From positions 3,262,155 through 3,326,154 of the forward strand of contig NZ_CP024636.1 of assembly GCF_009728735.1 (NCBI RefSeq): a DNA stretch of 64,000 nt, written 5' to 3'. Position numbers and translations under genes: made by a program. A model generated the notes under the pieces. It saw nothing but the letters and a program-made list of their open reading frames with translations. It had not been told where the DNA came from and made no database searches. This DNA is from Pantoea phytobeneficialis (GTDB lineage Bacteria; Pseudomonadota; Gammaproteobacteria; Enterobacterales; Enterobacteriaceae). Numbering within the stretch: the stretch's first letter is position 1; each line of letters starts with the position of its first letter. Positions 1-10,077 of this stretch are shown here, in pieces.

Positions 1-1
1 C

Positions 2-1243
2 TGGCAACCCCGCGGACTTAGCATCGGCTGGACCGCGTCGATAGGCGCAGTTCTGGCGTTGATGACCGGGGTCATCCAGTTACATGACATTCCGGTTGTC
101 TGGCATATCGTCTGGAACGCAACGACTGCGTTTATCGCAGTAATAATCATCAGCCTGTTGTTGGACGAATCGGGTTTTTTCGAATGGTGTGCCTTGCATG
201 TCGCCAAATGGGGTAACGGGCGAGGGCGGTTGCTGTTTACGTATATCGTCCTGTTAGGTGCTGCGGTTGCTGCATTATTCGCTAATGATGGTGCGGCGCT
301 GATTTTGACACCTATTGTTATCGCGATGCTACTGGCATTGGGGTTCAGCAAAGGAACGACACTGGCTTTCGTTATGGCGGCAGGCTTTATCGCGGATACC
401 GCCAGTTTGCCGCTGATAGTGTCCAATCTGGTTAACATCGTTTCTGCCGATTTTTTCCAACTGGGATTTAGTGATTATGCGTCAATCATGGTGCCGGTTG
501 ATCTTGCTGCCATCATTGCCACGCTGATCGTACTGCATCTTTTCTTCCGCAAGGAGATTCCCAGACACTACGATCTTTCCCTGCTAAAGTCCCCGGCTGA
601 AGCCATCAAAGACCCTGCGACATTTAAAATGGGCTGGCTGGTGTTGGTTCTGCTGTTGGTTGGTTTCTTCCTCCTTGAGCCGCTCGGTATTCCTGTCAGT
701 GCAATAGCGGCGGTTGGTGCGCTAACGCTATTTGCGGTGGCTAAACGCGGTCATGCTATTAACACAGGGAAAGTTCTGCGAGGCGCACCCTGGCAGATCG
801 TCATTTTCTCACTGGGGATGTATTTGGTCGTCTACGGTCTGAAAAATGCGGGCCTCACCCAGTATCTCACCTTGCTGTTGAATACCTTTGCAAACGGGGG
901 GGTATGGAGTGCCACCTTTAGCACTGGTTTAATTACGGCGATACTTTCATCTGTGATGAACAATATGCCTGTTGTTTTGATCGGTGCGCTCTCAATTGAT
1001 GCCAGCACGGCGGAAGGTGTCATCAAAGAAGCCATGATTTATGCCAACGTAATTGGCTGCGATTTGGGGCCGAAGATCACACCCATTGGAAGTCTCGCTA
1101 CGTTACTTTGGCTGCATGTACTCGATCAGAAAAACATCAAGATTAGCTGGGGTTACTACTTCCGGGTGGGTGTTGTGATGACACTGCCAGTGCTGCTGGT
1201 AACTCTGAGTGCGCTAGCTTTGCGCCTGGCCTTTACCCAATGA
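2..1243 (+). CDS. arsB: Arsenite efflux membrane protein ArsB (5' truncated by window edge)
   Basis: Inner-membrane arsenite/antimonite:proton antiporter. The reading frame is open from base 2; upstream of the first internal start codons (TTG 59, ATG 62) it already reads [10 protein letters not shown], which belongs to the ArsB N-terminus, so the true start lies outside the window and about 15-20 residues are missing. The rest is a run of hydrophobic helices with the family segments ESGFFEW and [12 protein letters not shown]. It ends 13 bases before arsC and is surely co-transcribed with it. An arsR repressor would be expected upstream but is not visible. The identification rests on family sequence recall and the arsC neighbour. 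Confidence 0.95.
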   Translation, partial: WQPRGLSIGWTASIGAVLALMTGVIQLHDIPVVWHIVWNATTAFIAVIIISLLLDESGFFEWCALHVAKWGNGRGRLLFTYIVLLGAAVAALFANDGAALILTPIVIAMLLALGFSKGTTLAFVMAAGFIADTASLPLIVSNLVNIVSADFFQLGFSDYASIMVPVDLAAIIATLIVLHLFFRKEIPRHYDLSLLKSPAEAIKDPATFKMGWLVLVLLLVGFFLLEPLGIPVSAIAAVGALTLFAVAKRGHAINTGKVLRGAPWQIVIFSLGMYLVVYGLKNAGLTQYLTLLLNTFANGGVWSATFSTGLITAILSSVMNNMPVVLIGALSIDASTAEGVIKEAMIYANVIGCDLGPKITPIGSLATLLWLHVLDQKNIKISWGYYFRVGVVMTLPVLLVTLSALALRLAFTQ

Positions 1244-1256
1244 TTTGAGAATGAAC

Positions 1257-1682
1257 ATGACTGACATCACCATCTATCATAATCCTGCTTGCGGGACTTC
1301 ACGTAACACGTTGGCATTAATTCGCAACAGTGGGGTTGAACCTGTTGTCATCCACTATCTGGAAACACCGCCGCAACGTGAAGAGTTAAAGGAACTGATC
1401 CATGCGATGGGGATCAGCGTGCGGGCCTTATTACGCAAGAATGTCGAGCCTTATCAGCAACTCGGTTTGGCTGATGAGCACTTTAGCGATGATCAGTTGC
1501 TTGATGCCATGCTGTCTTATCCCATCCTGATTAACCGTCCGATAGTGGTGACACCGTTAGGGACGCGGTTATGTCGCCCCTCAGAAGTGGTGCTTGATAT
1601 TCTTCCTGACCCACAGCAGGGGGCGTTCAGCAAAGAAGATGGCGAAAAAGTGATTGATAAGGATGGCAACCGTCTGCTGTGA
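1257..1682 (+). CDS. arsC: Glutaredoxin-dependent arsenate reductase ArsC
   Basis: Cytoplasmic arsenate reductase of the R773/glutaredoxin class, 141 residues, the usual family length. Residues 7-14 read YHNPACGT with catalytic Cys12, and the arsenic-binding arginines are present in VRALLRKN, LINRPIVV and GTRLCRP. ATG 1257 is chosen because it gives the normal N-terminus; TTG 1245 and ATG 1251 in the same frame would only add two to four residues. It supplies arsenite to ArsB directly upstream. The gene is followed by a strong hairpin terminator and then the 3' end of a tRNA-Pro gene on the other strand. Confidence 0.96.
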   Translation: MTDITIYHNPACGTSRNTLALIRNSGVEPVVIHYLETPPQREELKELIHAMGISVRALLRKNVEPYQQLGLADEHFSDDQLLDAMLSYPILINRPIVVTPLGTRLCRPSEVVLDILPDPQQGAFSKEDGEKVIDKDGNRLL

Positions 1683-1699
1683 TTGCTGCATGCGGAAAA

Positions 1700-1731
1700 T
1701 AAAAAAGCAGCCATAAAGGCTGCTTTTTTAT
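1700..1731 (+). terminator. Intrinsic terminator after arsC, probably bidirectional
   Basis: The stem AAAAGCAGCC / GGCTGCTTTT with a short ATAAA loop is followed by a T run on the plus strand and by another T run on the minus strand. It can stop both arsBC and the convergent tRNA-Pro transcript. Confidence 0.85.
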
Positions 1732-1740
1732 TGGGAATTT

Positions 1741-1817
1741 TGGTCGGCACGAGAGGATTTGAACCTCCGACCCCTGACACCCCATGACAGTGCGCTACCA
1801 GGCTGCGCTACGTGCCG
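1741..1817 (-). tRNA. proL: tRNA-Pro (anticodon GGG), proL-type
   Basis: On the minus strand the gene starts CGGCACGTAGCGCAG and ends CTCGTGCCGACCA, giving a 7-bp acceptor stem and an encoded CCA. The TPsiC arm contains GGTTCAAATCC, and the anticodon loop ATGGGGT gives GGG. The total is 77 nt. E. coli proL sits next to the same yejM-rplY neighbourhood, which supports orthology. Confidence 0.96.
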
Positions 1818-1889
1818 AACGTGGAGGCATATAGTAACGTTTCCGCGCACGATTGCAAGATGCACGGGATTTAACTGCCTCATAATTAA

Positions 1890-3644
1890 TCAGTTTGCGA
1901 TGAAACGCTTCTGTTCCGTCAGCACCTGCAACAGCAATGCCAGTTCAGGTTTATGGTCCCTGAGGACTTTTCCCTGCGCATCATAAGCGTAATAGCTGCC
2001 GTTGTTGTTCAGCACCAGGGTTGTTTCAGGGGTAGTGACTACCAGTCTGCCATCTTCACTGCTCGCCACCCAATTATGGTTGCGTTGCGCGGCAAAAAGA
2101 TCTTCACCCTGAGAGTAGTTCACCGGATTGGTACGCACATGCAACAGACGCTGCATCAATGTTGCCATCACATCCTGCTGATCGGTCAGGCGATCGATAG
2201 TTTGTGCAGGCGTATTAGGCCAGTGCACCACCAGCGGTACCTGAAGCGTCGCACGGTTACCTGGATTGTCATCATCACCATCCAGCGCAATCGCATGCTG
2301 GGCGGTAATCACCACAACGGTATTTTTCAACAAATCGCGCTCCTGCAAAGTTTGCAGCACAACGGCGATTTGGCTGTCAACGCCAGCAGCCTGACGCAGA
2401 TAGCTGCGCTGGCGCGCTTTAACACTGTCGCCATTCACGGTAATGCCGTTCAACGCGATCCAGGAGAACCACGGGGCATTATTGTCTTTCTGCCCATTCA
2501 GCCAGTTTTGCCATTGGGTAACCGTAGCGCTATTGGTCTGACTCTCCATCGTTGGCAGCGAGTAATCGGCCAGCAATGCCTGGCGATACAACGGCTGATT
2601 AAAGCCATCGGACGAGAACAGACCGAACTGATAACCCTGGCTATTCAGGGCGCTGAGTAACGCGGAAGGCATACGCGCCGCCAACACGCCATCCATATAG
2701 CTGGATGAGATGCCGTAGAACAGGCCAAACAGGCCTTTTTCAGCCTGGTTGCCCGCGCTGAAGTGCTGCGTGAAACGCACATTGTCGCTGGCAAACTGAG
2801 TGAGCGACGGCAGGGCTTTCTCTACCGTAGCGTTGTTAAGGCCGTTTACCGTCAGCACCAACAAGTTATGCCGTGTACCGCCATCGCGGAAAGTAATGTC
2901 GCTCAGCGGATATTGAACCGAGAGGGCTTCGGGATCACCTTGTTGCACCAGACGACGCTGATATTCCTGTGCATCCAACAGGCCGTGGCGTTCAAGGAAA
3001 CGTCTTGCGGTCATTGGATAAGAAAGTGGCAGGTTCGCGCGCTGCATGGTGATGGGGCGATAGAAATTGGCATCGGCCCAGATATACAGTAGATGGCTGG
3101 CGAAGAACGCTGAGATAAACAACGCCGCCAGCGGCTTGCCGAATGAGCGTCGATTGAGGCTGCGCAGTTTCTGCCAGCTCCAGGTGGCGAACAGCATCTC
3201 CACCAGGAATATGATCGGCACACCGATAAACATCAGCTGCCAGTCACGCGCCATCTCACTCTGGTCGGGGTTAATCACCAGTTCCCACACCACCGGATTG
3301 AGGTGGAGATGGAAGCGATTGAACACCGCGCTGTCGACCATAATCAGCGTCAGGCCCGCCGTCGCGATAATGGCCGACAGGAATCTCAGCAGCCGTTGCG
3401 ACATCACCACGAAGGTGAGGGGGAAAATTATCAGCAGATAGCCAGCAAACACCAGGAAGCTAAAGTGGCCAATCCAGCTGCTGTAGGCATAGATACGACC
3501 AGCCAGCGAGGCAGGCCAGTCGGAAACCAACAGGTAGCGGCTGCCTAAAATTAACGCGAAGATAATATTAAACAGGGCAAACCAATGCCCCCAGCTGATC
3601 ATCTGGGAGACTTTTTCACGGTAGCGCTGCCGGTTGGTTACCAT
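1890..3644 (-). CDS. yejM: YejM/LapC (PbgA) inner-membrane regulator of LPS synthesis
   Basis: 584 residues, close to the E. coli length. About the first 190 residues hold five hydrophobic helices (for example [19 protein letters not shown] and [20 protein letters not shown]). A linker follows, then a periplasmic alkaline-phosphatase/sulfatase-fold domain from roughly residue 240 ([18 protein letters not shown]). In E. coli this essential protein senses periplasmic LPS and acts through LapB on FtsH-mediated degradation of LpxC. It lies 22 bases downstream of yejL on the same strand, the conserved yejLM pair. Confidence 0.95.
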   Translation of the reverse strand: MVTNRQRYREKVSQMISWGHWFALFNIIFALILGSRYLLVSDWPASLAGRIYAYSSWIGHFSFLVFAGYLLIIFPLTFVVMSQRLLRFLSAIIATAGLTLIMVDSAVFNRFHLHLNPVVWELVINPDQSEMARDWQLMFIGVPIIFLVEMLFATWSWQKLRSLNRRSFGKPLAALFISAFFASHLLYIWADANFYRPITMQRANLPLSYPMTARRFLERHGLLDAQEYQRRLVQQGDPEALSVQYPLSDITFRDGGTRHNLLVLTVNGLNNATVEKALPSLTQFASDNVRFTQHFSAGNQAEKGLFGLFYGISSSYMDGVLAARMPSALLSALNSQGYQFGLFSSDGFNQPLYRQALLADYSLPTMESQTNSATVTQWQNWLNGQKDNNAPWFSWIALNGITVNGDSVKARQRSYLRQAAGVDSQIAVVLQTLQERDLLKNTVVVITAQHAIALDGDDDNPGNRATLQVPLVVHWPNTPAQTIDRLTDQQDVMATLMQRLLHVRTNPVNYSQGEDLFAAQRNHNWVASSEDGRLVVTTPETTLVLNNNGSYYAYDAQGKVLRDHKPELALLLQVLTEQKRFIAN

Positions 3645-3666
3645 ATTATAAGGTCAAATCTGCAAA

Positions 3667-3894
3667 TTAATGGGCGTTGTCATCGCGAACCGACGCCTGC
3701 AATGCATCGGCAAAAGATCGCGCCAGGCTACGGCGCTGCGCCGGAGATACACTGGTGTTGATCAAATTGGTTACCATATTTCCCAGCACCATCAGGGAAA
3801 GGTCGGTTGGCGCTTTGTCTTTTTCAAGAACCTGCGCCAGTTGCGCGAGGAGTTTCTCCACGCGTTCGTCACTGTAACGGGATGATTGTGGCAT
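3667..3894 (-). CDS. yejL: YejL, conserved UPF0352 protein
   Basis: 75 residues, the standard length of this small cytoplasmic family. The sequence [19 protein letters not shown] and the conserved [16 protein letters not shown] segment identify it. It is alpha-helical and acidic to neutral, with no catalytic motif. Its function is unknown. It is the first gene of yejL-yejM and divergent from yejK. Confidence 0.93.
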   Translation of the reverse strand: MPQSSRYSDERVEKLLAQLAQVLEKDKAPTDLSLMVLGNMVTNLINTSVSPAQRRSLARSFADALQASVRDDNAH

Positions 3895-4052
3895 ATCGTC
3901 GACTAATCAAGTATCAAAAGGCGGTATATTACCGTAACAACGCGATTTTTTCCGCAATTTTATCGAAAGCGAAATGTTCGTGTTGTGCATGGAGTTGAAA
4001 GCCGCGGCGGGCGGTGTTTGAATACGCGCCTGAGCTTAAAGGAGAGTCTATC

Positions 4053-5057
4053 ATGAGTCTGGATATCGACCAGATCGCCCTGCATCAGTTAGTCAAACGT
4101 GATGAAAACCAGCTGGAGCTGGTGCTGCGCGATACCCTGCTGCCTGCCACCAAAGCGGTGGAAGAGATGGCAGAAGAGTTACACCGGGTTTATAGCGCGA
4201 AAAACAAAGCCTATGGGTTATTCGATGAAGAGAGCGAACTGGCCGCTGCGCTGCGTAACTGCCGCAAAGGAGAAGATGACTTTCTGGCCTTCAGTCGGGC
4301 GGCGACCGGTCGTCTGCGCGATGAACTGAGCAAATATACGTTTGCTGAAGGCGGTATCGTTCTGTTTATCCATTATCGTTATCTGGCGGTGGAATATTTG
4401 CTGGTGGCGGTGCTTAACAGCCAGTCCAGCATGCGTGTTAACGAGCAACTGGACATCAGCAGCACCCATTATCTTGATATCAATCATGCGGATATTGTGG
4501 CGCGCATTGATCTCACCGAATGGGAAACCAACCCGGAGTCCACCCGTTATTTGACGTTTTTACGCGGGCGGGTAGGGCGTAAAGTCGCTGACTTCTTTAT
4601 GGATTTTCTCGGTGCCAGCGTGGGCCTCGATACCAAAGCGCAGAACCGTGGCTTGTTGCAGGCGGTTGATGATTATTGCGCGGAATCGAATCTGGATAAA
4701 AACGAGCGCCAGAATTATCGTCAGCAGGTCTACAGCTACTGCAACGATCAGCTCCAGGCCGGTGAGGAGATTGCGCTGGAAGATCTATCCAGCGAACTGC
4801 CGCCACTGGGCGAGAAGACGTTCCAGGCATTTACCCAGGAACAGGGCTACGAACTGGAAGAGCATTTTCCGGCTGACCGTAGCACGTTGCGTCAGCTGAC
4901 TAAGTTTGCTGGCAGCGGCGGTGGCTTAACCCTGAATTTCGATGCCATGCTGCTGGGCGAACGTATTTTCTGGGATCCGGCGACCGATACGCTGACGATT
5001 AAAGGGACACCGCCGAATCTGCGCGATCAGTTACAACGTCGCACTGGCGGCAACTGA
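4053..5057 (+). CDS. yejK: Nucleoid-associated protein YejK (NdpA)
   Basis: 334 residues, near the E. coli length. ATG 4053 is preceded by AAAGGAGA at a proper distance; an upstream in-frame start near 4014 adds a tail absent from the family and is rejected. Conserved blocks include [33 protein letters not shown] and the C-terminal [18 protein letters not shown]. The E. coli protein is associated with the nucleoid and interacts with topoisomerases; no enzymatic motif is visible. It is transcribed alone, ends at a shared terminator and converges with rplY. Confidence 0.95.
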   Translation: MSLDIDQIALHQLVKRDENQLELVLRDTLLPATKAVEEMAEELHRVYSAKNKAYGLFDEESELAAALRNCRKGEDDFLAFSRAATGRLRDELSKYTFAEGGIVLFIHYRYLAVEYLLVAVLNSQSSMRVNEQLDISSTHYLDINHADIVARIDLTEWETNPESTRYLTFLRGRVGRKVADFFMDFLGASVGLDTKAQNRGLLQAVDDYCAESNLDKNERQNYRQQVYSYCNDQLQAGEEIALEDLSSELPPLGEKTFQAFTQEQGYELEEHFPADRSTLRQLTKFAGSGGGLTLNFDAMLLGERIFWDPATDTLTIKGTPPNLRDQLQRRTGGN

Positions 5058-5068
5058 TTTTCGCCCAT

Positions 5069-5098
5069 AAAAAAACGCCGCAAATGCGGCGTTTTTTC
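5069..5098 (+). terminator. Bidirectional terminator between yejK and rplY
   Basis: AAAAAACGCCGC - AAAT - GCGGCGTTTTTTC forms a perfect stem with T runs in both directions, serving the two convergent genes. Confidence 0.93.
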
Positions 5099-5115
5099 TT
5101 CAACTCGTCAGGCGA

Positions 5116-5400
5116 TTAAGCGCGAACGAAGTCGATGTGGTGCAGTTTCGGCTTGAACGGGTGACGCTGTACAGCCTGAACTTTAACCTTGGTTTCTTTA
5201 CCGTCAACAACGATGGTCAGAACTTCAGAGTAAAAACCTTCTTTAGCCTGCATGTTCATGATTGCATCGTGATCCAGTTCGATAGAAACCGGTGCTTCAG
5301 TTCCGCCATAAACGATGGCCGGGAACTTGTTAGCGTGGCGCAGGCGGCGGCTCGCACCCTTACCCTGCTCTTTACGTGCTTCTGCGTTGATAGTGAACAT
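5116..5400 (-). CDS. rplY: 50S ribosomal protein L25
   Basis: 94 residues, the short single-domain enterobacterial L25. It begins [20 protein letters not shown] and ends with the conserved HHIDFVRA. L25 binds 5S rRNA in the central protuberance of the large subunit. It stands alone, converging on yejK across a shared terminator, with radD upstream on the same strand and 130 bases between them. Confidence 0.98.
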   Translation of the reverse strand: MFTINAEARKEQGKGASRRLRHANKFPAIVYGGTEAPVSIELDHDAIMNMQAKEGFYSEVLTIVVDGKETKVKVQAVQRHPFKPKLHHIDFVRA

Positions 5401-5530
5401 CTTAATGTCTCTTCGTTGATTCCTGCTACAGGCGACCCAGCAACAGGACGATTATTCAAACGCTCTTGCGGATGCAAAAGCGGGCGGCATTATAGCCGCT
5501 ATCCCGGCGCCGGGCAAATGATTCCGTGGC

Positions 5531-7285
5531 TTATCGCAGCTCATTGGCGCGGCGATAACGCCCCTGATAATCAAACACCTTTTCGCGAACCTGCCAGAAA
5601 TGGCCTTTCGCGCGCGCGACGACAAAATCAGGGTGGCGCAATAACGGCTGCAACGCCACCACATCAGCGGCGGTCTGCCATCCCAGCGGTACGCCAGGCG
5701 CGCGCTGATGCGGGCGCATAAACAGTTGCTCAAAGGCTTTGCGCTGTGCGGGCGTATGCAGACGGAAGCGCTCACTTACATCCAGCCCATCTTCATCGTA
5801 GTAGGTGGCCTTTAACCATTCACCTTTCTCGTCTCGTCCTTGCGTCAGCGTCATACCGCCACAGCGTAATACCCGGGCATCTTTCAGCTTCAGCGCCGCT
5901 TTCAACATATCGTCGGGATCGACCAGCACCTTGTCACACTGGTGACAGCGGCGCGCAGCTATATCGTTTTCCGCACCACAATCCGGGCAGCTTTTAAAGC
6001 GGAAACGGTAATCACATTGTTCGCGTGCGCCGTCGTCATCTTCCAGTACTCCCTGGCAGCGGCGACCAAAATGCTCAATCACATGGCCATCGGCGGTGGC
6101 TTTGCCCCAGAAGGTGTTGGCGAAGCCGCAGGCCGGACAAAACACCTGCACGGGTTGGTTGTCACTGGCACCTTTAGGCGCACCGACTTCTGGCGTAAAA
6201 AGATCATGCGGGTTGCCAGCGTAATCGAGGATCAGGCAATCGGTTTTGCCGGGGGCAAGCCGCAGGCCGCGCCCGACAATCTGTTGATACAGGCTGACTG
6301 ATTCGGTCGGACGCAGGATGGCGATCAGATCGACATGGGGGGCATCAAATCCGGTGGTCAGCACCGCAACATTGACCAGATATTTCAGTTGCTGTGCTTT
6401 AAAGGCGTTAATCAGCCGATCGCGCTCTTTCACGGCGGTTTCTGCCGAAACCAGCGCGCTATCCTCTGGCAATAACGTCAGCACTTCCCGCGCATGTTCG
6501 ACGGTGGCGGCAAAAATCATCACCCCGCGTCGATCCTCGGCAAATTCCACGATCTGCTGAATGATATGCGGCGTGACGCGTTGTTGTTGTTTCAGCTCGC
6601 GATTCAGATCGGCTTCGCTGAACAGGCCATTGTTTTGCGGAATCAGGCGACTGAAATCATATTGCACCACCGGCATATCCAGCCGCTCAGGTGGCACCAG
6701 AAAACCGTGCTTGATCATATAACGCAACGGTAATTCGTAGATGCAGTCGCGAAACAAGGCATGGTTATCGCCGCGCACCATGCCGTGATAATGAAACTGA
6801 TAGATCCAACCCTTACCGAGGCGGAAAGGCGTGGCCGTCAACCCCAGCAGACGGAGTTGTGGGTTATGTTGGCGCAGATGGTTGAAGAGTTGCTGATACT
6901 GGCTTTCACTCTGGTCACTGATGCGGTGACATTCATCGACGATCACCAGTGAAAAGGCGCTATCGAAGCGGTCAAGGTTGCGCGCCACCGACTGTACGCT
7001 GCCAAACACCACTTTGCGTTCACTTTGTTTGCGTTGCAGACCGGCGGCGAAGATGTCAGCCTCCAGGCCGTATGCCTGATATTTGCTGTGGTTCTGCTCC
7101 ACCAGTTCTTTGACATGTGCCAGCACCAGCACCCGTCCACGCGCCAGTCGGGCCAGCTCGGCGATGACCAGGCTTTTGCCCGCACCGGTAGGCAGCACAA
7201 TGACGGCGGGCGAAGCATGCTGGCGGAAGTGCGCGATGGTCGCATTAACCGCCTCTTGTTGATAGGGGCGCAGGGTGAAGGACAT
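5531..7285 (-). CDS. radD: RadD (YejH) superfamily 2 DNA-repair ATPase
   Basis: 584 residues from the ATG at 7285, matching the family; an upstream start at 7318 would add eleven basic residues and is not favoured. Walker A is LPTGAGKS with Lys37, Walker B reads IVDECHR, motif III is [12 protein letters not shown], and the helicase C domain ends in [13 protein letters not shown] cysteine-rich region follows (CPACGF, then CPDCG and CHQCDK) that probably binds zinc. In E. coli RadD helps recover from double-strand breaks, binds SSB and stimulates RecA strand exchange. It is divergent from rsuA across 168 bases. Confidence 0.95.
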   Translation of the reverse strand: MSFTLRPYQQEAVNATIAHFRQHASPAVIVLPTGAGKSLVIAELARLARGRVLVLAHVKELVEQNHSKYQAYGLEADIFAAGLQRKQSERKVVFGSVQSVARNLDRFDSAFSLVIVDECHRISDQSESQYQQLFNHLRQHNPQLRLLGLTATPFRLGKGWIYQFHYHGMVRGDNHALFRDCIYELPLRYMIKHGFLVPPERLDMPVVQYDFSRLIPQNNGLFSEADLNRELKQQQRVTPHIIQQIVEFAEDRRGVMIFAATVEHAREVLTLLPEDSALVSAETAVKERDRLINAFKAQQLKYLVNVAVLTTGFDAPHVDLIAILRPTESVSLYQQIVGRGLRLAPGKTDCLILDYAGNPHDLFTPEVGAPKGASDNQPVQVFCPACGFANTFWGKATADGHVIEHFGRRCQGVLEDDDGAREQCDYRFRFKSCPDCGAENDIAARRCHQCDKVLVDPDDMLKAALKLKDARVLRCGGMTLTQGRDEKGEWLKATYYDEDGLDVSERFRLHTPAQRKAFEQLFMRPHQRAPGVPLGWQTAADVVALQPLLRHPDFVVARAKGHFWQVREKVFDYQGRYRRANELR

Positions 7286-7453
7286 CGGAAAAAACTTTTT
7301 TCTGAAACGGGCGCGCATTATGCCATGAAAGGGCGTGAAACGCAGGATCAGCTCTGTTAGCCGCCGAAGGTTCAGGCTATACTGCCCTCACATTTTCAAC
7401 GGATAAAAACACCGTTTCAGTTTCCCTCCGCAGTAAACAGGCAAAGCGAATTC

Positions 7454-8176
7454 ATGCGACTCGACAAATTCATATCTCAGCAACTGGAAATCAGCCGTGC
7501 CATTGCCGCGCGTGAAATCCGCGCGAAAAAAATCACCATCAATGGCGAAGTGGTACGCGACACCGCCTATAAAGTGTTGCCGGATGACGAAGTCGAATAC
7601 GACGGCAATCCACTGGTGCAGCAGCACGGCCCGCGTTATTTCATGTTAAACAAGCCACAGGGTTATGTTTGTTCCACCGATGATCCGGATCACCCGACCA
7701 TTCTGTTCTTTATTGAAGAGCCAATGGTTGGGAAGCTGCATGCGGCAGGGCGTCTGGATATCGATACCACCGGTCTGGTGCTGCTGACGGATGACGGTCA
7801 GTGGTCGCATCGTATTACGTCACCGCGTCATCACTGCGAAAAAACCTATCGTGTTGGCGTGGAGTTGCCGATAGATCCGGCTCTGGTAGAAAAGTTTGCC
7901 ACCGGCGTGCAACTGCACAATGAAAAAGATCTGACTAAACCGGCTACGCTGGAAATTGTTGGCCCGCAGGAAGCGTTGCTGACCATCAGCGAAGGGCGTT
8001 ATCACCAGGTAAAACGCATGTTTGCCGCGGTAGGTAACCATGTGGTGACGCTGCACCGTGAACTCATTGGCGAAATCGTGCTTGATGCGGAGCTTGCGGA
8101 AGGTGAGTACCGGGAATTGACTGAAGAAGAAGTTGCCAGCATTGGCTTACCTGACGAATTAAAACAGCAAAAATAG
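7454..8176 (+). CDS. rsuA: 16S rRNA pseudouridine-516 synthase RsuA
   Basis: Makes pseudouridine 516 in 16S rRNA during 30S assembly. 240 residues, slightly longer than the E. coli enzyme because of a C-terminal tail ([13 protein letters not shown]). Residues 1-60 are an S4 RNA-binding domain ([18 protein letters not shown]). The catalytic motif GRLDIDTTG places the nucleophilic aspartate at 102, and [13 protein letters not shown] is the conserved late block. A TATACT element at 7378 could be its -10. bcr starts 9 bases after the stop, so the two are probably co-transcribed. Confidence 0.95.
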   Translation: MRLDKFISQQLEISRAIAAREIRAKKITINGEVVRDTAYKVLPDDEVEYDGNPLVQQHGPRYFMLNKPQGYVCSTDDPDHPTILFFIEEPMVGKLHAAGRLDIDTTGLVLLTDDGQWSHRITSPRHHCEKTYRVGVELPIDPALVEKFATGVQLHNEKDLTKPATLEIVGPQEALLTISEGRYHQVKRMFAAVGNHVVTLHRELIGEIVLDAELAEGEYRELTEEEVASIGLPDELKQQK

Positions 8177-8185
8177 CGGGAGCAT

Positions 8186-9385
8186 GTGGTGCCAAAGGAA
8201 AAGAATTCACCGGTCGGGTTAGTGGTTATTCTCGGATTGCTGGCGATGCTGATGCCGCTCTCCATCGACATGTATCTGCCCGCTATGCCGCAAATTGCCC
8301 GCCAGTTTGCTGTTTCGTCTGGCAGCGTACAGATGACGTTAAACCTGTATATCTTCGGCTTTGCGATTGGTCAGTTGGTGTATGGGCCACTGGCCGACAG
8401 CTATGGCCGTAAACCGGTGATTGCCCTTGGCACCTTGATTTTTGCCTGTGCGGCGGCGGCATGTGCGTTGTCGCAAACCATTGATCAACTGATCTTCATG
8501 CGTTTTCTGCACGGCCTGTCAGCTGCGGCGGCCAGTGTGGTGATCAACGCCCTGATGCGTGACAGCTACTCGAAAGAGGATTTCTCGCGCATGATGTCGT
8601 TCGTGATGCTAATCACCACCATTGCACCCTTGATGGCACCAATTATCGGCGGCTGGTTGTTGCTGTTATGGAGCTGGCACGCCATCTTCTGGACACTGTC
8701 GATTGCCGCTATTGTCACCACGGTGCTGGTGGTCACGCAAATCCGCGAGACGCTAAAACCGGAGCAGCGCCAGCGTTTTCACCTGCGTACCACACTGGGG
8801 AATTTTGTCGCATTGTTCCGCCATAAACGCGCTTTCAGCTATATGCTGGCGAGCGGATTCTCCTTTGCCGGATTGTTTGCTTTCCTCAATGCCGGTCCCT
8901 TTGTTTACATCGAGGTGAACCACGTCTCGCCGCAGAATTTTGGTTACTACTTTGGCCTCAACGTGGTGTTCCTGTTTGTGATGACGTTAATCAACAGCCG
9001 TGCCGTGCGCCGCTTTGGGCCACTGGCGATGTTCCGCATTGGTCTGGTAATCCAGTTCTGCATGGGAATTTGGCTGCTGGTGGTGAGCGCGCTTAACCTA
9101 GGTTTTCTGCCGCTGGTACTGGGAGTAGCGATGTTTATCGGCTGCGTCTCAACGGTATCTTCCAACGCGATGGCGGTGGTGCTGGATGAGTTTCCACATA
9201 TGGCTGGCACGGCATCCTCGTTGGCGGGCACCTTACGTTTCGGTGTCGGTGCGCTGGTTGGGGCATTGTTGTCAATGATCAATGTCAGTAGCGCCTGGCC
9301 GATGGTGGCGACTATCGCGCTGTGCGCCACCGTTTCAATTGCGTTGTTCAGTTACGCTTCACGACCCCGCCACGCCAGCGCCTGA
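8186..9385 (+). CDS. bcr: Bcr/CflA-type multidrug MFS transporter
   Basis: 399 residues with the 12-helix pattern of the DHA1 drug:proton antiporters. It contains [16 protein letters not shown] in helix 1 and the loop 2-3 signature [13 protein letters not shown]. coli Bcr exports bicyclomycin, sulfonamides and dipeptides. The chosen start is GTG 8186; the ATG two bases upstream is out of frame, and no better in-frame start exists. It is translationally close to rsuA, and a palindromic repeat follows 20 bases after the stop. Confidence 0.93.
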   Translation: MVPKEKNSPVGLVVILGLLAMLMPLSIDMYLPAMPQIARQFAVSSGSVQMTLNLYIFGFAIGQLVYGPLADSYGRKPVIALGTLIFACAAAACALSQTIDQLIFMRFLHGLSAAAASVVINALMRDSYSKEDFSRMMSFVMLITTIAPLMAPIIGGWLLLLWSWHAIFWTLSIAAIVTTVLVVTQIRETLKPEQRQRFHLRTTLGNFVALFRHKRAFSYMLASGFSFAGLFAFLNAGPFVYIEVNHVSPQNFGYYFGLNVVFLFVMTLINSRAVRRFGPLAMFRIGLVIQFCMGIWLLVVSALNLGFLPLVLGVAMFIGCVSTVSSNAMAVVLDEFPHMAGTASSLAGTLRFGVGALVGALLSMINVSSAWPMVATIALCATVSIALFSYASRPRHASA

Positions 9386-9406
9386 CCTGTTAACATCCCC
9401 CCAACT

Positions 9407-9466
9407 CGTAACAGCGCGATTTATCGCGCTGTTCTGCAATTTGCGCGATAAATCACGTCGCTACGG
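9407..9466. repeat. Palindromic intergenic element, copy 1 (degenerate)
   Basis: Two inverted arms, CGTAACAGCGCGATTTATCG and its partner GCGATAAATCACGTCGCTAC, are separated by a short loop. They match the two perfect copies at 21146 and 32168 with several substitutions. The element sits right after bcr and could also act as its 3' hairpin. Confidence 0.8.
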
Positions 9467-9750
9467 TTTATGTAATACCTTTTCTGTTTGTAATGTTTCC
9501 ATATTGTGAAAATTAATAAGTAAAAAAGTAACGTTATTGCGTCTAAAATGATTGTTAACTGCCGCCGAACAGGGTACATATAGCGATAAATGCGAGCAAA
9601 CTCGCAAATAATAACTCTGCTACATGCTTTGTGTTTAAAACGAGAAGGCTAACCTTGACGTCCGTATTCTGAGTTAACCAGGAAAAAGGATTCACTGCGT
9701 GTGCGCCGTTCGTTGTGAATAACGTTAACGTCTCTGGGGATTACGTATCT
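9467..9750 (+). other. AT-rich leader region of yejG with a possible 7-codon upstream ORF
   Basis: No long gene is present. Near the 3' end an AAAGGA at 9685-9690 is ideally placed for a mini-ORF GTG TGC GCC GTT CGT TGT GAA TAA (9699-9722). Its stop overlaps an in-frame alternative GTG start of yejG at 9715. The rest is AT-rich and probably carries the yejG promoter, but no convincing -35/-10 pair is seen. The regulatory role is speculative. Confidence 0.35.
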
Positions 9751-10077
9751 ATGCTGCAACTTTCCGTTGTGCATCGTCTGCCGCAACATTACCGCTGGTC
9801 GCTTGATCATGCTGGTGAGATTGAGCGCCAGGAATCTGCCGATGCTGAAAATGACCAGGATCTGGTGGCGTTACGCCTGCTTAGCCACGACGGCCATCCG
9901 GCAATGGAGATTCTGCGTCAGTTGCAGGATACGCTGGCGCAGATTCAGGTTGAGTGCAAGATCGCCCAATGTGAAGGGCAGCCCTGCCTGCTGATCCAGC
10001 GTGGTGACGAAAGCGCCACGAATTGCTGCCTGAAGAATCAGGGTGTCGCCATCGCGGAAACTTTTGACGGTCATTAA
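9751..10077 (+). CDS. yejG: YejG, conserved enterobacterial protein
   Basis: 108 residues from ATG 9751, which is preceded by GGGGA and gives MLQLSVVHRLPQHYRW, aligned with the start of E. coli YejG. An in-frame GTG at 9715 would add twelve residues and has a poor ribosome site. The C-terminal block CLKNQGVAIAETF is typical. It is a soluble protein of unknown biochemical role. Its stop codon overlaps the stop codon of the convergent yejF, so there is no room for a terminator between them. Confidence 0.88.
   Translation: MLQLSVVHRLPQHYRWSLDHAGEIERQESADAENDQDLVALRLLSHDGHPAMEILRQLQDTLAQIQVECKIAQCEGQPCLLIQRGDESATNCCLKNQGVAIAETFDGH

Noticed and set aside
59..1243. TTG 59 or ATG 62 as the real start of arsB
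   Set aside because: Conserved ArsB sequence is already encoded upstream of it to the window edge.
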